Notes: generated by a model not told the origin, from the letters alone. Positions 8,131-17,024 are shown, counted from the stretch's first letter. The stretch: DNA of 35,277 nucleotides from Deltaproteobacteria bacterium (GCA_016930795.1 JAFGFY010000120.1:1-35277), one strand, 5' to 3'. Numbers and translations: made by a program.

Positions 8131-9297
8131 TCAAAGCACTTGTTTCAGACCTTTTATGGCCTGTTTAATGCGGTGAGGATTTTCTACAAGAGCGAATCTT
8201 ACATAATCATCGCCGTACTCCCCAAAACCGATACCCGGCGAAACGGCGACCCTTGCCTTTTTGATGAGCATCTTTGAGAACTCGATAGATCCCATTTTCA
8301 GGTAGGGTTCCGGGATTTTTGCCCATACGAACATGGTGCCTTTGGGCTTTTCCACGGACCATCCGACTCGGTTTAGACCATCGACGAGGGTATCGCGTCT
8401 TTTACAGTAGATCCCGACGATCTCATTCACACAATCGTAGGGACCATTTAAGGCAATGATGGACGCGATCTGAATAGGCTGAAAAATACCGTAGTCCAAA
8501 TAGCTCTTAATCCTTTTCAATGCGCCTACGATATTAGGGTTCCCCACACAGAACCCGACCCGCCATCCCGCCATGGAATAGCTCTTGGAGAGGCTGAACA
8601 TTTCAACTCCAATCTCTTTTGCACCTGGAATCTGAAGAAAACTTGGCGGCTGATATCCATCAAACACCAGATCGGCATAGGCGAAATCGTGTATGACTAT
8701 GATGTCATTTTCACGGCAGAATGCCACGATCTTCTCAAAAAACGCCTTATCCACGACAGCGGTCGTGGGATTGTGGGGATAGGAAATGATCAGCATCTTT
8801 GGACTTGGCCAGGTTTGCTTCGTCGCCGTGGCGAGGTCCTCAAAAAAGTCCCTATCGGGCCCCACAGGAATGCTGCGTAGATCTCCTCCTGCCAGGATGA
8901 CGGAATAGGGATGGATGGGGTAGGTCGGATTTGGTGCAAATACGACATCCCCAGGGCTTATCGTCGCAAGCACAAGGTGAGCGAGACCTTCTTTTGCCCC
9001 TATCGTGGCGATGACTTCACTATCTGGATCCAGTTCCACCTTGAACCGCCTTTTGTACCATTTTGCGATGGCCAATCTTAGCTTGGTAATTCCTGCCGAG
9101 GCAGAGTATCGGTGATTGCGCCCTTTTCTTGCGGCTTCGACAAGCTTGTCCACAATGTGTTTGGGTGTTGGTATATCGGGATTCCCCATGCCCAGATCTA
9201 TGATGTCTTCTCCCTTGTGTCTGAGTTCCATCTTAAGAGCATCCACCACCTGAAAGACATAGGGTGGGAGACGACTCATCCTCGTGAATTCTTTCAT
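8131..9297 (-). CDS. class I/II PLP-dependent aminotransferase (AlaC / LL-DAP aminotransferase-like)
   Basis: A 388-residue fold-type I aminotransferase. Motifs seen: [15 protein letters not shown] at the N-terminus, [45 protein letters not shown] (PLP-ring Asp and Tyr), and the PLP-lysine segment [15 protein letters not shown] (Lys near 237). The conserved [17 protein letters not shown] with the substrate-binding Arg is present. The sequence resembles AlaC and LL-diaminopimelate aminotransferases; the substrate cannot be fixed from sequence. I start at 9297, after GAGGAG, not at the in-frame ATG 39 bases upstream. It is the first gene of the cluster leading to hom and the ApgM-like gene, with a promoter and inverted repeat upstream. 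Confidence 0.9.
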   Translation of the reverse strand: MKEFTRMSRLPPYVFQVVDALKMELRHKGEDIIDLGMGNPDIPTPKHIVDKLVEAARKGRNHRYSASAGITKLRLAIAKWYKRRFKVELDPDSEVIATIGAKEGLAHLVLATISPGDVVFAPNPTYPIHPYSVILAGGDLRSIPVGPDRDFFEDLATATKQTWPSPKMLIISYPHNPTTAVVDKAFFEKIVAFCRENDIIVIHDFAYADLVFDGYQPPSFLQIPGAKEIGVEMFSLSKSYSMAGWRVGFCVGNPNIVGALKRIKSYLDYGIFQPIQIASIIALNGPYDCVNEIVGIYCKRRDTLVDGLNRVGWSVEKPKGTMFVWAKIPEPYLKMGSIEFSKMLIKKARVAVSPGIGFGEYGDDYVRFALVENPHRIKQAIKGLKQVL

Positions 9298-9335
9298 CGC
9301 CACACACTCCTCGAAAAAATAAAATAAAGTCATCA

Positions 9336-9360
9336 TTCAGGTGATTGAGACTCACCTGAA
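9336..9360 (-). promoter_or_regulatory. perfect 9-bp inverted repeat in the leader of the aminotransferase gene
   Basis: TTCAGGTGA (9336-9344) is exactly inverted at 9352-9360 with a 7-base spacer. It lies between the promoter candidate at 9412-9440 and the start at 9297, so it would be in the 5' leader. It may be an operator or a transcript hairpin; the minus-strand bases that follow are T-rich (TTTATTTTATTTTTT), which would also suit an attenuator. Confidence 0.45.
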
Positions 9361-9411
9361 GGTCTATTACGGGCTAAATTCATATAGAAAATAAAACCGG
9401 CTAAAAATGTC

Positions 9412-9440
9412 TTATTACATGATTGATCTCAGTTCGTCAA
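9412..9440 (-). promoter_or_regulatory. sigma-70 promoter candidate for the aminotransferase-hom cluster
   Basis: On the minus strand, TTGACG (9440-9435) and TAATAA (9417-9412) are 17 bases apart. Start of transcription would be near 9405, giving a leader of about 108 bases that includes the inverted repeat. Confidence 0.45.
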
Positions 9441-9452
9441 TCGATCCAAATA

Positions 9453-11579
9453 TCACAAATCCAGGGGTTTGGCCAAGATGGATTCAACCATGATCTTCAT
9501 TTGGCCGTTTTCGGGTCTTGAAAGGTCCGGATCGGCGTCTACGAGATGATTCGCCTCATTCTTTGCCGCCAAAAGAAGTTCCCACTCCCTGGATGTTTCC
9601 GTAAGGTCTAATTCCCCGATCCCTGCTTGCCTGCTCCCGGTCAATTCCCCTTGCCCCCTCATTTCAAGATCTATTCTGGCGATGTCGAATCCATCGTGGT
9701 TCTCGGCAAGGATTTCCAATCTGCTCCGGCTCTTTTCAGAGAGGTCTCGAGGCAGCATCAATAGGCAGAGTCCTCTTTCCGCCCCTCTTCCCACCCGTCC
9801 CCTGAGTTGATGCAATTGTGACAGACCAAACCGTTCCGGGTGTTCAATGACCATGATGGTGGCCTTTGGGACATGAACCCCTACTTCTATCACGGTGGTT
9901 CCCACTAGGAGATGAATGACCCCTTTGTGGAAATCACGCATCACCTCCTCTCTTTCATTGGTGCGAAGGCGTCCATGGACCAAACCGATACGCAGAGTCG
10001 GAGGGAATATTTTCCTTAACCTTGAAGCCATGTCCAGGGCGCTCTTAAGGTCCGTCTCCTCTGACCCCTCAATGACAGGGCAGATGACAAAGGCCTGTTC
10101 CCCGGCCAAGAGTCGCTGTTTTAGGGTCTCAAAGACTCTTCTTTTCTGATTTTCGTGAATCAGGTGGGTCAACACGGTCTTGTGCCCCTCAGGATAGCCT
10201 TCAATAAAGGATAGATCCATATCACCATATAAGGTGATGGCCAGAGTCCTGGGTATAGGGGTGGCCGTCATAACCAGGACATGGGGGTTTCTCCCCTTCT
10301 GATCCATCAGAGCGCGGTCCTTGACCCCGAAGCGTTGCTGTTCATCAATGACTACCACTCCCAGCTTGGCAAACCGAAGACCTTCTTGAATGAGTGATTG
10401 GGTCCCGATGACCAGGTTCGCTTTTTGTTTTCGAATATCATCATAGACCCGCAGTTGTTCAGCCTTATTCAGCTTTCCGGTCAAAAGGACCGGTCGGAAT
10501 CCCATTTTTGGGGATATACTTGAGAAGTATTCGAAATGCTGCCGGGCGAGTTCTTGGGTTGGAACCATAACCGCTGTCTGGTGATCATTTCGGACGGCGA
10601 TGTATGCGGCCACTGCTGCGACCAGTGTCTTGCCGCATCCCACATCCCCCAAGATCAGGCGATTCATAGATGTTCCTGTTTGGAAATCCTTGACCATATC
10701 TTCTATGGCGCCCATCTGATGGGGGGTCAGGCGAAACGGGAAGAACACATCAAGATCCTTCATCAAACCCGGTGGGACCGTGAAGGCTGGACTTGGCCTC
10801 TTCTCTCTGCATTTTTTACGGAAGGCCATGGTTAACATGACTAAGAAAAATCGGTCAAAAAGGAGTCTCTTTCTGAACGGTGTGGTCATCTGGTTCAGTT
10901 GATCAAAATGGGAGTCATGGGAAGGGAAGTGTGTGTTTTTAATGGCGCTGGCGAGATCGGGAAGCCTGAGGCGACCTGTTATTTGTTTCGGAATCGGGTC
11001 GATCAAATCGGAGAGATAGTCATCCAATGCGGTCCTCATCATTGACCTGACCATATTGGGCGCTATTCCTTGAATCGCCGGGTAAACAGGGTAATAGCCA
11101 AGGAGACTTACTGCGGAGAGAGGGCCATTTGTGTTCAATAGGGTCACCTCGGGATGAATCATCTGTCTTTGCCCTCTATTTCTCTGAATTCGTCCATAGG
11201 CGAGGAGTTCCCTGCCGCGGACCGCGTACTGGGCGAGATGGGGTCTTCTGTAGTGAAACCAGATAAGTTCCAACATGCTTGTCTGGTCATTCAAGACGAT
11301 TCGAAATGTTTTTTTCCGGCTTGGATAAAAGGATGTTTCTCTCCCCGACACGACTTTTCCTTTGACCAGAATGGGAATGCCCTCCTCAGTTTCGCTTATG
11401 GGCAGGATTCGCGTGCGATCTTCATAACGCAAAGGGGTAAAGAAGAGAAGATCAAGGATGGTATGTAGCCCTTTTTCAGCCAACAGCTTCGCCCTTTTGG
11501 GGCCGATCCCTTTAAGACAAGTTAAGGGCAGGGTGAGTTTTTGGATTCGTCTTAGTGGATCATCCTTTTTGGAGGTCAT
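9453..11579 (-). CDS. recG: ATP-dependent DNA helicase RecG
   Basis: Remodels stalled replication forks and branched recombination intermediates. The 708-residue protein has an N-terminal helix-hairpin segment (LKGIGPKRAKLLAEKGL), the wedge/OB domain (about 60-170), then superfamily 2 helicase motifs: Walker A GDVGCGKTLVAAV (near 310), motif II VVIDEQQRFGVKDRA, motif III VMTATPIPRTLAITLYGD, motif V GTTVIEVGVHVPKAT and motif VI QLRGRVGRG. Motif II carries DEQQ where E. coli RecG has DEQH. The TRG region near the C-terminus is present. It follows pcm and mpl on the same strand with gaps of 89 and 128 bases. Full length. Confidence 0.97.
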   Translation of the reverse strand: MTSKKDDPLRRIQKLTLPLTCLKGIGPKRAKLLAEKGLHTILDLLFFTPLRYEDRTRILPISETEEGIPILVKGKVVSGRETSFYPSRKKTFRIVLNDQTSMLELIWFHYRRPHLAQYAVRGRELLAYGRIQRNRGQRQMIHPEVTLLNTNGPLSAVSLLGYYPVYPAIQGIAPNMVRSMMRTALDDYLSDLIDPIPKQITGRLRLPDLASAIKNTHFPSHDSHFDQLNQMTTPFRKRLLFDRFFLVMLTMAFRKKCREKRPSPAFTVPPGLMKDLDVFFPFRLTPHQMGAIEDMVKDFQTGTSMNRLILGDVGCGKTLVAAVAAYIAVRNDHQTAVMVPTQELARQHFEYFSSISPKMGFRPVLLTGKLNKAEQLRVYDDIRKQKANLVIGTQSLIQEGLRFAKLGVVVIDEQQRFGVKDRALMDQKGRNPHVLVMTATPIPRTLAITLYGDMDLSFIEGYPEGHKTVLTHLIHENQKRRVFETLKQRLLAGEQAFVICPVIEGSEETDLKSALDMASRLRKIFPPTLRIGLVHGRLRTNEREEVMRDFHKGVIHLLVGTTVIEVGVHVPKATIMVIEHPERFGLSQLHQLRGRVGRGAERGLCLLMLPRDLSEKSRSRLEILAENHDGFDIARIDLEMRGQGELTGSRQAGIGELDLTETSREWELLLAAKNEANHLVDADPDLSRPENGQMKIMVESILAKPLDL

Positions 11580-11668
11580 TCAAGTCACTCAATAATCCAT
11601 GGGTGATCAGGCAAGACCCTATACCTGGAATAATGCGATATGACTATTCTTCAAAGGCGTCATGAAGG

Positions 11669-12316
11669 CTATTTATTCCAACCGTGGATGCCTATCAGGT
11701 CAACGAAACGGCATCCCCCCAGGCTCTTCTTATCGACATGATCTTTGTCTCTGGTAATCCTGATCAAATCCTGGCTTGTTTTATCTCCGATGGGAATGAT
11801 CATTCGACCGCCGTCAGCCAACTGATCCAATAAAGGTTGGGGGATTTTTCCTGCGCCGGCTGTGACCATGATGGCGTCATAGGGTTCATATGCCTTCCAG
11901 CCGGCGGTTCCGTCGAAGGCACTGAAAATAACATTTAGATAATTCAACTCGGCCAATAGGGCTCTCGCTTTTTCCATCAGTGGCCTTATTCTTTCGACCG
12001 TGTAGACCTTCTCCGACAGTTCCGCAAGAATGGCGGTTTGGTACCCGCAACCGGTTCCTATTTCGAGGGTTTTTTCTTTGCCTGTAAGCTCAAGAGCTTG
12101 GGTCATAAGGGCGACTATGTAGGGTTGAGAGATGGTCTGCTGATGTCCGATGGGCAAAGGATGGTCATTATACGCCTCTCCCGCCAAGGCCTCTTCAACG
12201 AAGAGGTGCCTGGGAACCTTTCTCATGGCATTCAATACTCCCGGGTCCGTAATACCGCGAGGAATCAGTTGATTTTTAACCATCTTCTCTCTTGCTATGC
12301 GGTAATCATGATCCAT
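11669..12316 (-). CDS. pcm: protein-L-isoaspartate O-methyltransferase
   Basis: Repairs isoaspartyl residues in aged proteins using S-adenosylmethionine. The 215-residue protein has the family hallmark segments: MVKNQLIPRGITDPGVLNAM, VPRHLFVEEALAGEAYND, HQQTISQPYIVALMTQAL, then SAM motif I EIGTGCGYQTAILAEL and post-I VYTVERI. AYEPYDAIMVTAGAGKIPQ and MIIPIG complete the fold. The order of motifs and length match bacterial Pcm. It lies between mpl and recG, all on the minus strand; shared transcription is possible but I see no functional link. Confidence 0.95.
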   Translation of the reverse strand: MDHDYRIAREKMVKNQLIPRGITDPGVLNAMRKVPRHLFVEEALAGEAYNDHPLPIGHQQTISQPYIVALMTQALELTGKEKTLEIGTGCGYQTAILAELSEKVYTVERIRPLMEKARALLAELNYLNVIFSAFDGTAGWKAYEPYDAIMVTAGAGKIPQPLLDQLADGGRMIIPIGDKTSQDLIRITRDKDHVDKKSLGGCRFVDLIGIHGWNK

Positions 12317-12444
12317 AGGGGTCCTGGGATACGTGAGTATGGTTTTTGAAACGAAATGTCAATCATAACTTTCCTGTCTGAGATCCTTGTTTTTGGTTCG
12401 CCGTTCAGGGTTCTCTGTCAGACCTTGAACCCATGAACCTTCTT

Positions 12445-13896
12445 CTAGAGAGCATCCACCACTCTTTGGGGCAGGTTGTCAAAAGGTCCATTCGACATGA
12501 TCAGGACGACATCACCCTCTTGACTCCGCCGTATGATTTGATCCAGCAAGCCATCGCTGTCCGGACAGTAGAAAGCTTCCAGATCCCTATCGCGGAGATC
12601 TTCAACGAGTTTTCTGGAGGAGAACCTCTCATTGGAAGGGATCTTCGCTATGAGGGGTGGTTCGGGTATGAGGATGAGATCCGCCATGTCAAATGAAAGG
12701 GCATATTTTTCTTGAAAAATGTCGCGGCGACTGGAGTTAGATCTTGGTTCGAAAACAGCTATCAGCCGGCGTGTTTTGTGTTTCTCCTTGACGGCCCGGA
12801 TAGTCTCTTTGACCGCCGTAGGATGATGGGCGAAATCGTCAAGCACCAGAATCCCTCTCTTTTTTCCCTTGATTTCCTGTCTTCGTTTGACGCCCTTGAA
12901 GGTTTTCATGGCCTCATAGAGAACGGGTTTGTCGATGCCCAGGAAATCAGAGAGGACAATAGTAGATAAGAGATTGGATATGTTATGTCGGCCATAGAGT
13001 GGCGTGGACCCGGTCATGTATTTTCTGTCATTTTTGAGGACCGTGAATTGGGTCTGATCCTCTTCGAACAAGATGTCGACCGCTTTCCATTGCGAACCCT
13101 GTGAAAAGCCATATGTAATAACCGGGCATTTGGCGTCATTTAATTGGTTTTTAGAAACAGGATCGTCCCCATTAGCGATCAGTAAACCACCAGGCGGGAT
13201 AACGCGGATTAATTTACGGAAACTCTCAATGACGTGGTCCAGGTTCTGATATATATCAGCGTGATCAAATTCTATACCGGTCAGGATTGTGATCAAGGGG
13301 TTGTAGTGTAAGAATTTTGGGCCTTTGTCAAAGAATGCGGTATCGTACTCATCTCCTTCAACGACAAAGAACGGGCCGTTTCCCAGCCTGAAATTGCCTC
13401 TAAAATTATTGGGGATACCCCCTATCATGAAACCGGGACTCATACCCGCCTTCTCCAGAATCCACGCAGTGAGGGCCGCCGTGGTGGTCTTGCCATGGGT
13501 TCCGCAGGGGACAATGGACTTCTTGCTATCCATAGCAAAATGACGAAGGGCCTGCGGCAGGGAAAGGTAAGGGGTGTTTAGTCGGGCGAGTTCAATGGCC
13601 TCAGGATTGTGCTTAGTAATGACATTGCCTACAATGACCAGATCAGGAATGGGATGAAGGTTTTCAGCAGCATACCCTTCGAGGACCTGGATGGAGAGAT
13701 CCTTGAGAAAGTCGCTCATAGGGGGATATATATTTTGGTCAGAACCGGTGATATGATACCCCGAATCCTTCAAAATGCCGGCAAGAGATGACATCCCCGT
13801 CCCACAAATACCCATGAGGTGAATATGATCTGGTTCTTCGGGTGCGATATTCAGGGTCGGTGATAACTCAGCATAAGATGAATGTCCCGATTTCAT
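12445..13896 (-). CDS. mpl: UDP-N-acetylmuramate:L-alanyl-gamma-D-glutamyl-meso-diaminopimelate ligase
   Basis: Cell-wall recycling ligase that joins the salvaged tripeptide to UDP-MurNAc. The 483-residue protein is a Mur-ligase: HLMGICGTGMSSLAGIL at the start (nucleotide binding), GSDQNIYPPMSD, the ATP-binding loop PCGTHGKTTTAALTAW (near 132), VEGDEYDTAFFDKGPKFLHY and FDHADIYQNLD. DEYDTAFFDKGPKF and the DDFAHHP segment (VLDDFAHHPTAVKETI) distinguish Mpl from MurC. Most of the catalytic and C-terminal ligase domain is conserved. Its presence implies meso-DAP peptidoglycan and muropeptide recycling. It is transcribed away from the pilin-type genes; the 184-base gap holds divergent starts. Confidence 0.93.
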   Translation of the reverse strand: MKSGHSSYAELSPTLNIAPEEPDHIHLMGICGTGMSSLAGILKDSGYHITGSDQNIYPPMSDFLKDLSIQVLEGYAAENLHPIPDLVIVGNVITKHNPEAIELARLNTPYLSLPQALRHFAMDSKKSIVPCGTHGKTTTAALTAWILEKAGMSPGFMIGGIPNNFRGNFRLGNGPFFVVEGDEYDTAFFDKGPKFLHYNPLITILTGIEFDHADIYQNLDHVIESFRKLIRVIPPGGLLIANGDDPVSKNQLNDAKCPVITYGFSQGSQWKAVDILFEEDQTQFTVLKNDRKYMTGSTPLYGRHNISNLLSTIVLSDFLGIDKPVLYEAMKTFKGVKRRQEIKGKKRGILVLDDFAHHPTAVKETIRAVKEKHKTRRLIAVFEPRSNSSRRDIFQEKYALSFDMADLILIPEPPLIAKIPSNERFSSRKLVEDLRDRDLEAFYCPDSDGLLDQIIRRSQEGDVVLIMSNGPFDNLPQRVVDAL

Positions 13897-14080
13897 TGTG
13901 GGGCCTCTTGGTATGCGTCAAAGATCCTCTTCTTGACTATTTTTCGATTAATTTATATGAATAAGTACTCATTCTGCCAGAAACCGTTTTCAGATTTTTC
14001 TTGGATTGCATTGAATAATAAGATAGCATAAACAGGGCGTCTCATTGAAGAACCAGTAGCTCCCCAGGAGTATAATATAA

Positions 14081-14683
14081 ATGCAATGCAAAAACCATCC
14101 TGATAAGCAGGCCACACATTTTTGCGTCGCGTGTGAAATGCCCCTGTGCGATGATTGCGCAGAAGAGAGCGAGCCCGGGCGATACTACTGCTTTAATTGT
14201 GCTGTTAAAGCCTCTCTTTCAGCCGTCGGCAAGACCATTCAGGATAAGAAAGAGAGGGCGGCTGAGGGAAGAGAGAAAAGAAAGAAGAGACTGACGGCCT
14301 TTCATTATTTCGTCATCTTCACCGGTGCGTTGATTTTGGTCATGTGGGGCTTTATCCTGTTCGGCGGCCAGGAATTTCCCGTGTCCGAGGAAACCGTGAA
14401 CCTTGCAGAAAATACTAGAGTCCTCTTGTTTATGGTCGATGGGGGTATCAAAGACTATGCTCATGCCAACGGGAACAAATACCCTCAACAACTGGCTGAC
14501 CTTATCCCAGATCATCTTTCAATCGGTTCGGACCAACTCCGATATTTGGCGCTACTTTCTTACGAGAGGGATCCGGAAAAAGGCTACAGGCTTTCCTTGG
14601 CTAATCCCAAGCCGGGGGAGATGCATATTATTATATCGGCCGATGGGATCCAATATCAGCTTCAGTCAGAGAAGGAGGCCTAG
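14081..14683 (+). CDS. B-box-type zinc-finger membrane protein with pilin/GspG-like C-terminal domain
   Basis: A 200-residue protein of three parts. Residues 1-40 hold a B-box-like zinc motif with Cys 3, 15, 18, 23, 26, 37, 40 and His 6, 13. A basic linker (51-71) and one transmembrane helix (about 72-95, FVIFTGALILVMWGFILFGG) follow. Residues 105-200 resemble the soluble part of a GspG-type pseudopilin (KDYAHANGNKYPQQLADLIP, LSYERDPEKGYRLSL). Expected topology is zinc box in the cytoplasm and pilin-like domain outside. There is no prepilin cleavage site. The gene stops at TAG directly before the GTG start of a prepilin gene, so they are probably one unit. Function unknown; a minor assembly component is a guess. 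Confidence 0.75.
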   Translation: MQCKNHPDKQATHFCVACEMPLCDDCAEESEPGRYYCFNCAVKASLSAVGKTIQDKKERAAEGREKRKKRLTAFHYFVIFTGALILVMWGFILFGGQEFPVSEETVNLAENTRVLLFMVDGGIKDYAHANGNKYPQQLADLIPDHLSIGSDQLRYLALLSYERDPEKGYRLSLANPKPGEMHIIISADGIQYQLQSEKEA

Positions 14684-15139
14684 GTGAAGAGCGGAGACGG
14701 TTTTACTTTGCCGGAGTTGATGGTCGTTATAGCCATGGTGGGAATTTTGACCTTAACGGCGTCACCCGTCTATAAGACCTACCTGCAAAGGGCATACGGA
14801 AGCCAGGCCGCGATTATGGCCAAACAGATTATGGACGCTCAGATCCTCCATTATTTGGAGCACGATAAGTTCTTTCCCACCGATTCATCAAAACCCATAT
14901 TCATCCCACCGGATAGCCCCCCCAGTGCGGAAACAGAACAGGCACTTAAAGAGGTTGAAGAGCACCTGCACATAGCCATCCCCTTGGGACACCGCCTTTC
15001 TTACCAAATCTACTCTGGTGGTGTTAACGCAGATGAGTCTTGCTTCATACGAGTTTCTGCCCCTTTTGCTATATATAAAAACGGGAAGAAGGATTTGAAT
15101 TACATGATATCCAAAAATGGAAAGGTCATCATTTTTTGA
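14684..15139 (+). CDS. type IV prepilin-like protein
   Basis: A 151-residue prepilin. The N-terminus has a short basic leader ending in Gly6, then FTLPELMVVIAMVGILTLTA: a type III signal with cleavage before Phe and the conserved Glu at position +5, followed by the hydrophobic assembly helix. The rest is a small soluble domain ending in the strand GKVIIF, with two features of GspG/PilA-type pilins: NYMISKNGKV and a single Cys (SCFIRV). The GTG start directly follows the stop of the zinc-box gene, so it depends on translational coupling. It is likely a type IV pilin or pseudopilin processed by a prepilin peptidase not in the window. comEC and a PilB-like ATPase are 6-14 kb away. Confidence 0.85.
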   Translation: MKSGDGFTLPELMVVIAMVGILTLTASPVYKTYLQRAYGSQAAIMAKQIMDAQILHYLEHDKFFPTDSSKPIFIPPDSPPSAETEQALKEVEEHLHIAIPLGHRLSYQIYSGGVNADESCFIRVSAPFAIYKNGKKDLNYMISKNGKVIIF

Positions 15140-15182
15140 GATATTCCCTTTCCGGAACGGCCCATCCCTCATTTCCTGTCTG

Positions 15183-15212
15183 ATTCAAGTTGATTCTGAG
15201 ACACGACACTGG
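15183..15212. repeat. solo end of the outer MITE family
   Basis: Bases 15183-15208 match 7999-8024 with one mismatch, and the next four (CTGG) mirror the CCAG before the left end at 7703. No second end is found nearby. It lies in the gap between the prepilin and the next gene, just before a weak 7-bp hairpin (AACCTGT/ACAGGTT, 15215-15236). Confidence 0.55.
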
Positions 15213-15330
15213 AAAACCTGTTCCTTAAGACAGGTTGGTGACACGTGGTTTTGTCCGGCATTCCTTATTGTTCAAGTGTTGATTCTCTTGGCGGGAGAGA
15301 TACGGGAGGGCATTAGAAGTTCAGGATGCT

Positions 15331-15687
15331 CTACCATTTCCAATTCCCCTTCTCATCCCATCGGCTGTTCACCCGTAAGCCAAGTTTGGAGAGAATATGA
15401 TGAAATAAGAAACGGCTATTCCCTCTAAAATAACCAAGGGACTGACAATGCTCGTCCGGTTTGTATCCTTTAGCAATGGCCTCGGAAAGAGGCATGGTTC
15501 TAGCGGTTTTTCCAGAAACGCATATGTGATCGAAGTGGATGGAATGATAAAGTTTATCCTCCTCGGTGACTATGATAACGGCATTGCCGGGGATTTCTTC
15601 CTCAACCACGATGTAAATGCTCAGGAAGAAGCCGACGACAAGAAGGGTCAGCAGGACCACAACAACTGTCTTAAGTTTTTCTCTCAT
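15331..15687 (-). CDS. small membrane-anchored protein with candidate metal-binding motif
   Basis: A 118-residue protein of unknown function. An N-terminal transmembrane helix (about 7-28, VVVVLLTLLVVGFFLSIYIV) anchors a soluble domain. That domain contains YHSIHFDHICVSGKT followed by PLSEAIAKGYKPDEHCQ. The pattern YH-x-x-x-C with A-x-x-x-GY-x-P-x-x-C resembles the Ada-type / nuclease-associated zinc modules (Y-H, C, GY-PC-C), so metal binding is plausible but unproven. One of the usual Cys positions is missing. The start at 15687 lies right after AAGAGGGA. It is on the minus strand downstream of DUF1178. Confidence 0.6.
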   Translation of the reverse strand: MREKLKTVVVVLLTLLVVGFFLSIYIVVEEEIPGNAVIIVTEEDKLYHSIHFDHICVSGKTARTMPLSEAIAKGYKPDEHCQSLGYFRGNSRFLFHHILSKLGLRVNSRWDEKGNWKW

Positions 15688-15765
15688 TCCCTCTTATTCC
15701 ACTGGATCATAGAAAAGTAACAGGTCTTTCCCGATCAAGGTGGGTATCCGGACTGGAGGATGAAA

Positions 15766-16191
15766 TTAATTCTTTTCTCTGTCGTCTGATTTCGGTATTG
15801 GGATTTTGAAGAATCCGATCCCTTCTTCTCTCAATACTTCCTCTTCCTGGGCTGTGGCCAAACCTCTGATGTTCCGTTTTTCGGTTACATCATAATGCAT
15901 TTTCAATGCTTCCCTGGCAAAATCCGTGCCCACATCATCGAAATTCTTTTCCACATAGTCCACAATTTCTCTGGCCAGCCTAGGATAATCAATAGGTTCC
16001 GTCTGTCTCACTGTGTCAAGTCGGGAAGTGGTCTTTACGGCCACAGGAGAGAGGACCTTCCGGATAACGGTATCATTGCAGTAGGGACAGCTGATCAGCT
16101 TCTTAGCGTTCTGTTCCTGAAATGACTGCATATTATTGAACCACGCCTCAAACAAGTGGCCTGCGGAACACTCTAAATCAAACGCAATCAT
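15766..16191 (-). CDS. DUF1178 family protein
   Basis: A 141-residue protein of the DUF1178 family, common in proteobacteria, function not established. The N-terminus MIAFDLECSAGHLFEAWF and the following SCPYCNDTVIRKVLSPVAVK hold the conserved Cys residues (one Cys plus a CxxC), which look like a small zinc ribbon. The C-terminal part (DVGTDFAREALKMHYDVTEK, RNIRGLATAQEEEVLREEGI) is typical of the family. The stretch 16192-16557 upstream contains no gene I can name. It holds a short C-run/G-run hairpin at 16234-16250 followed by T-rich sequence, and a 70-residue open frame at 16297 with no start signal. Confidence 0.85.
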   Translation of the reverse strand: MIAFDLECSAGHLFEAWFNNMQSFQEQNAKKLISCPYCNDTVIRKVLSPVAVKTTSRLDTVRQTEPIDYPRLAREIVDYVEKNFDDVGTDFAREALKMHYDVTEKRNIRGLATAQEEEVLREEGIGFFKIPIPKSDDREKN

Positions 16192-16557
16192 CTATGACTC
16201 GCCTTTCAAAGAAATAATTTATTCAAGGGTGTTCCCCCCTTTAGAGGGGGAGAGTGTTTTTCATAAATACCATTTTATGGTAAGTGAGGTCAAGATTTGA
16301 ATTTCTGGAGTGTTTTGAGTCATTCCAGAGAAACCGACCAGCCTGCTTGGCAACTGATTGCCTACTCCCTTCGCCGGGTCAATAGAGATGTTTTTGAGGC
16401 TTTCGAGAATCAGTCAAAGTCTTTGCGGGCTCATGGCAAGAAAACCTTCACACAAGGGCCGTGGGACATCCCGCAAGACATTGATCTTCGGCTTTTCCGA
16501 GGAGACTAATCCTTTCAAACCGTTCGCATCTCCGCCAAATTGATTATTCCTTAGGGA

Positions 16558-16764
16558 TTACGCCTCAAGGACAAAAATGACCTCCATCCTCACCCGATAT
16601 TCCCTTATCTTTCCATCTTCAACCGAGATTCTTTGTTCGAGAATCCGTAGGCCGGTGATATTTCGCAGTGTCAGGTTGGCTCTCTCAAAACCCGCTTTGA
16701 TAGCCTCATCAAAGCTGATAGGGGAACCTGCGATGACTTCGGAGACTCTTGCTACTCGTTCCAT
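16558..16764 (-). CDS. dodecin-family protein (divergent paralogue)
   Basis: A 68-residue dodecin. Dodecins form hollow 12-mers that store flavin. The pattern VSEVIAGSPISFDEAIKAGF, then NITGLRILEQRISVEDGKI and YRVRMEVIFVLEA, follows the beta-alpha-beta-beta dodecin layout, with conserved EDGKI and YR-x-R-x-x-V. The canonical SWEEA segment is replaced by SFDEA, so the aromatic flavin-stacking position may differ. A second, more canonical dodecin is encoded 1.7 kb away at 18459 on the same strand, with a LOG-rsmG pair on the plus strand between them. Confidence 0.85.
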   Translation of the reverse strand: MERVARVSEVIAGSPISFDEAIKAGFERANLTLRNITGLRILEQRISVEDGKIREYRVRMEVIFVLEA

Positions 16765-16895
16765 GAATGACCTCCGAGTTCCTTCATTTCTAACTTTTTG
16801 ATTTTATTCGGTTCATTTGCCATCCGTTTCACTGAGGTACCCCCGACGCATTCTCTAGGATTTGAAAATCCGTGGAACGATATCGTGAGTATCTC

Positions 16896-16925
16896 TTGAC
16901 AAGTCTATCCCTGAAAAAATAATAT
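16896..16925 (+). promoter_or_regulatory. sigma-70 promoter candidate for LOG-rsmG
   Basis: TTGACA (16896-16901) and TAATAT (16920-16925) are 18 bases apart. A start near 16932 would give a leader of about 93 bases before ATG 17025, which itself follows GAGGAGG. Confidence 0.55.
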
Positions 16926-17024
16926 GGCGCCAGGAATTTGTCTGCAAACTAAACAATAAAAGTAGAAAAATCAATAATTTTTTCCGAAAGCCCTTTTTGT
17001 ATTAGGAGTCAGAGGAGGCGATAC

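Noticed and set aside
10536-10835. Plus-strand frame with several Cys and His residues
   Set aside because: It is antisense to the RecG helicase motifs, which are unmistakable.
16234-16250. CCCCCC/GGGGG hairpin as a terminator
   Set aside because: The stem is only five pairs and the flanking genes are on the other strand; the T-run is separated from the stem.
16297-16509. 70-residue plus-strand frame in the gap before the dodecin gene
   Set aside because: The composition is plausible, but there is no ribosome site and no recognisable family, and the frame is unsupported on either side.
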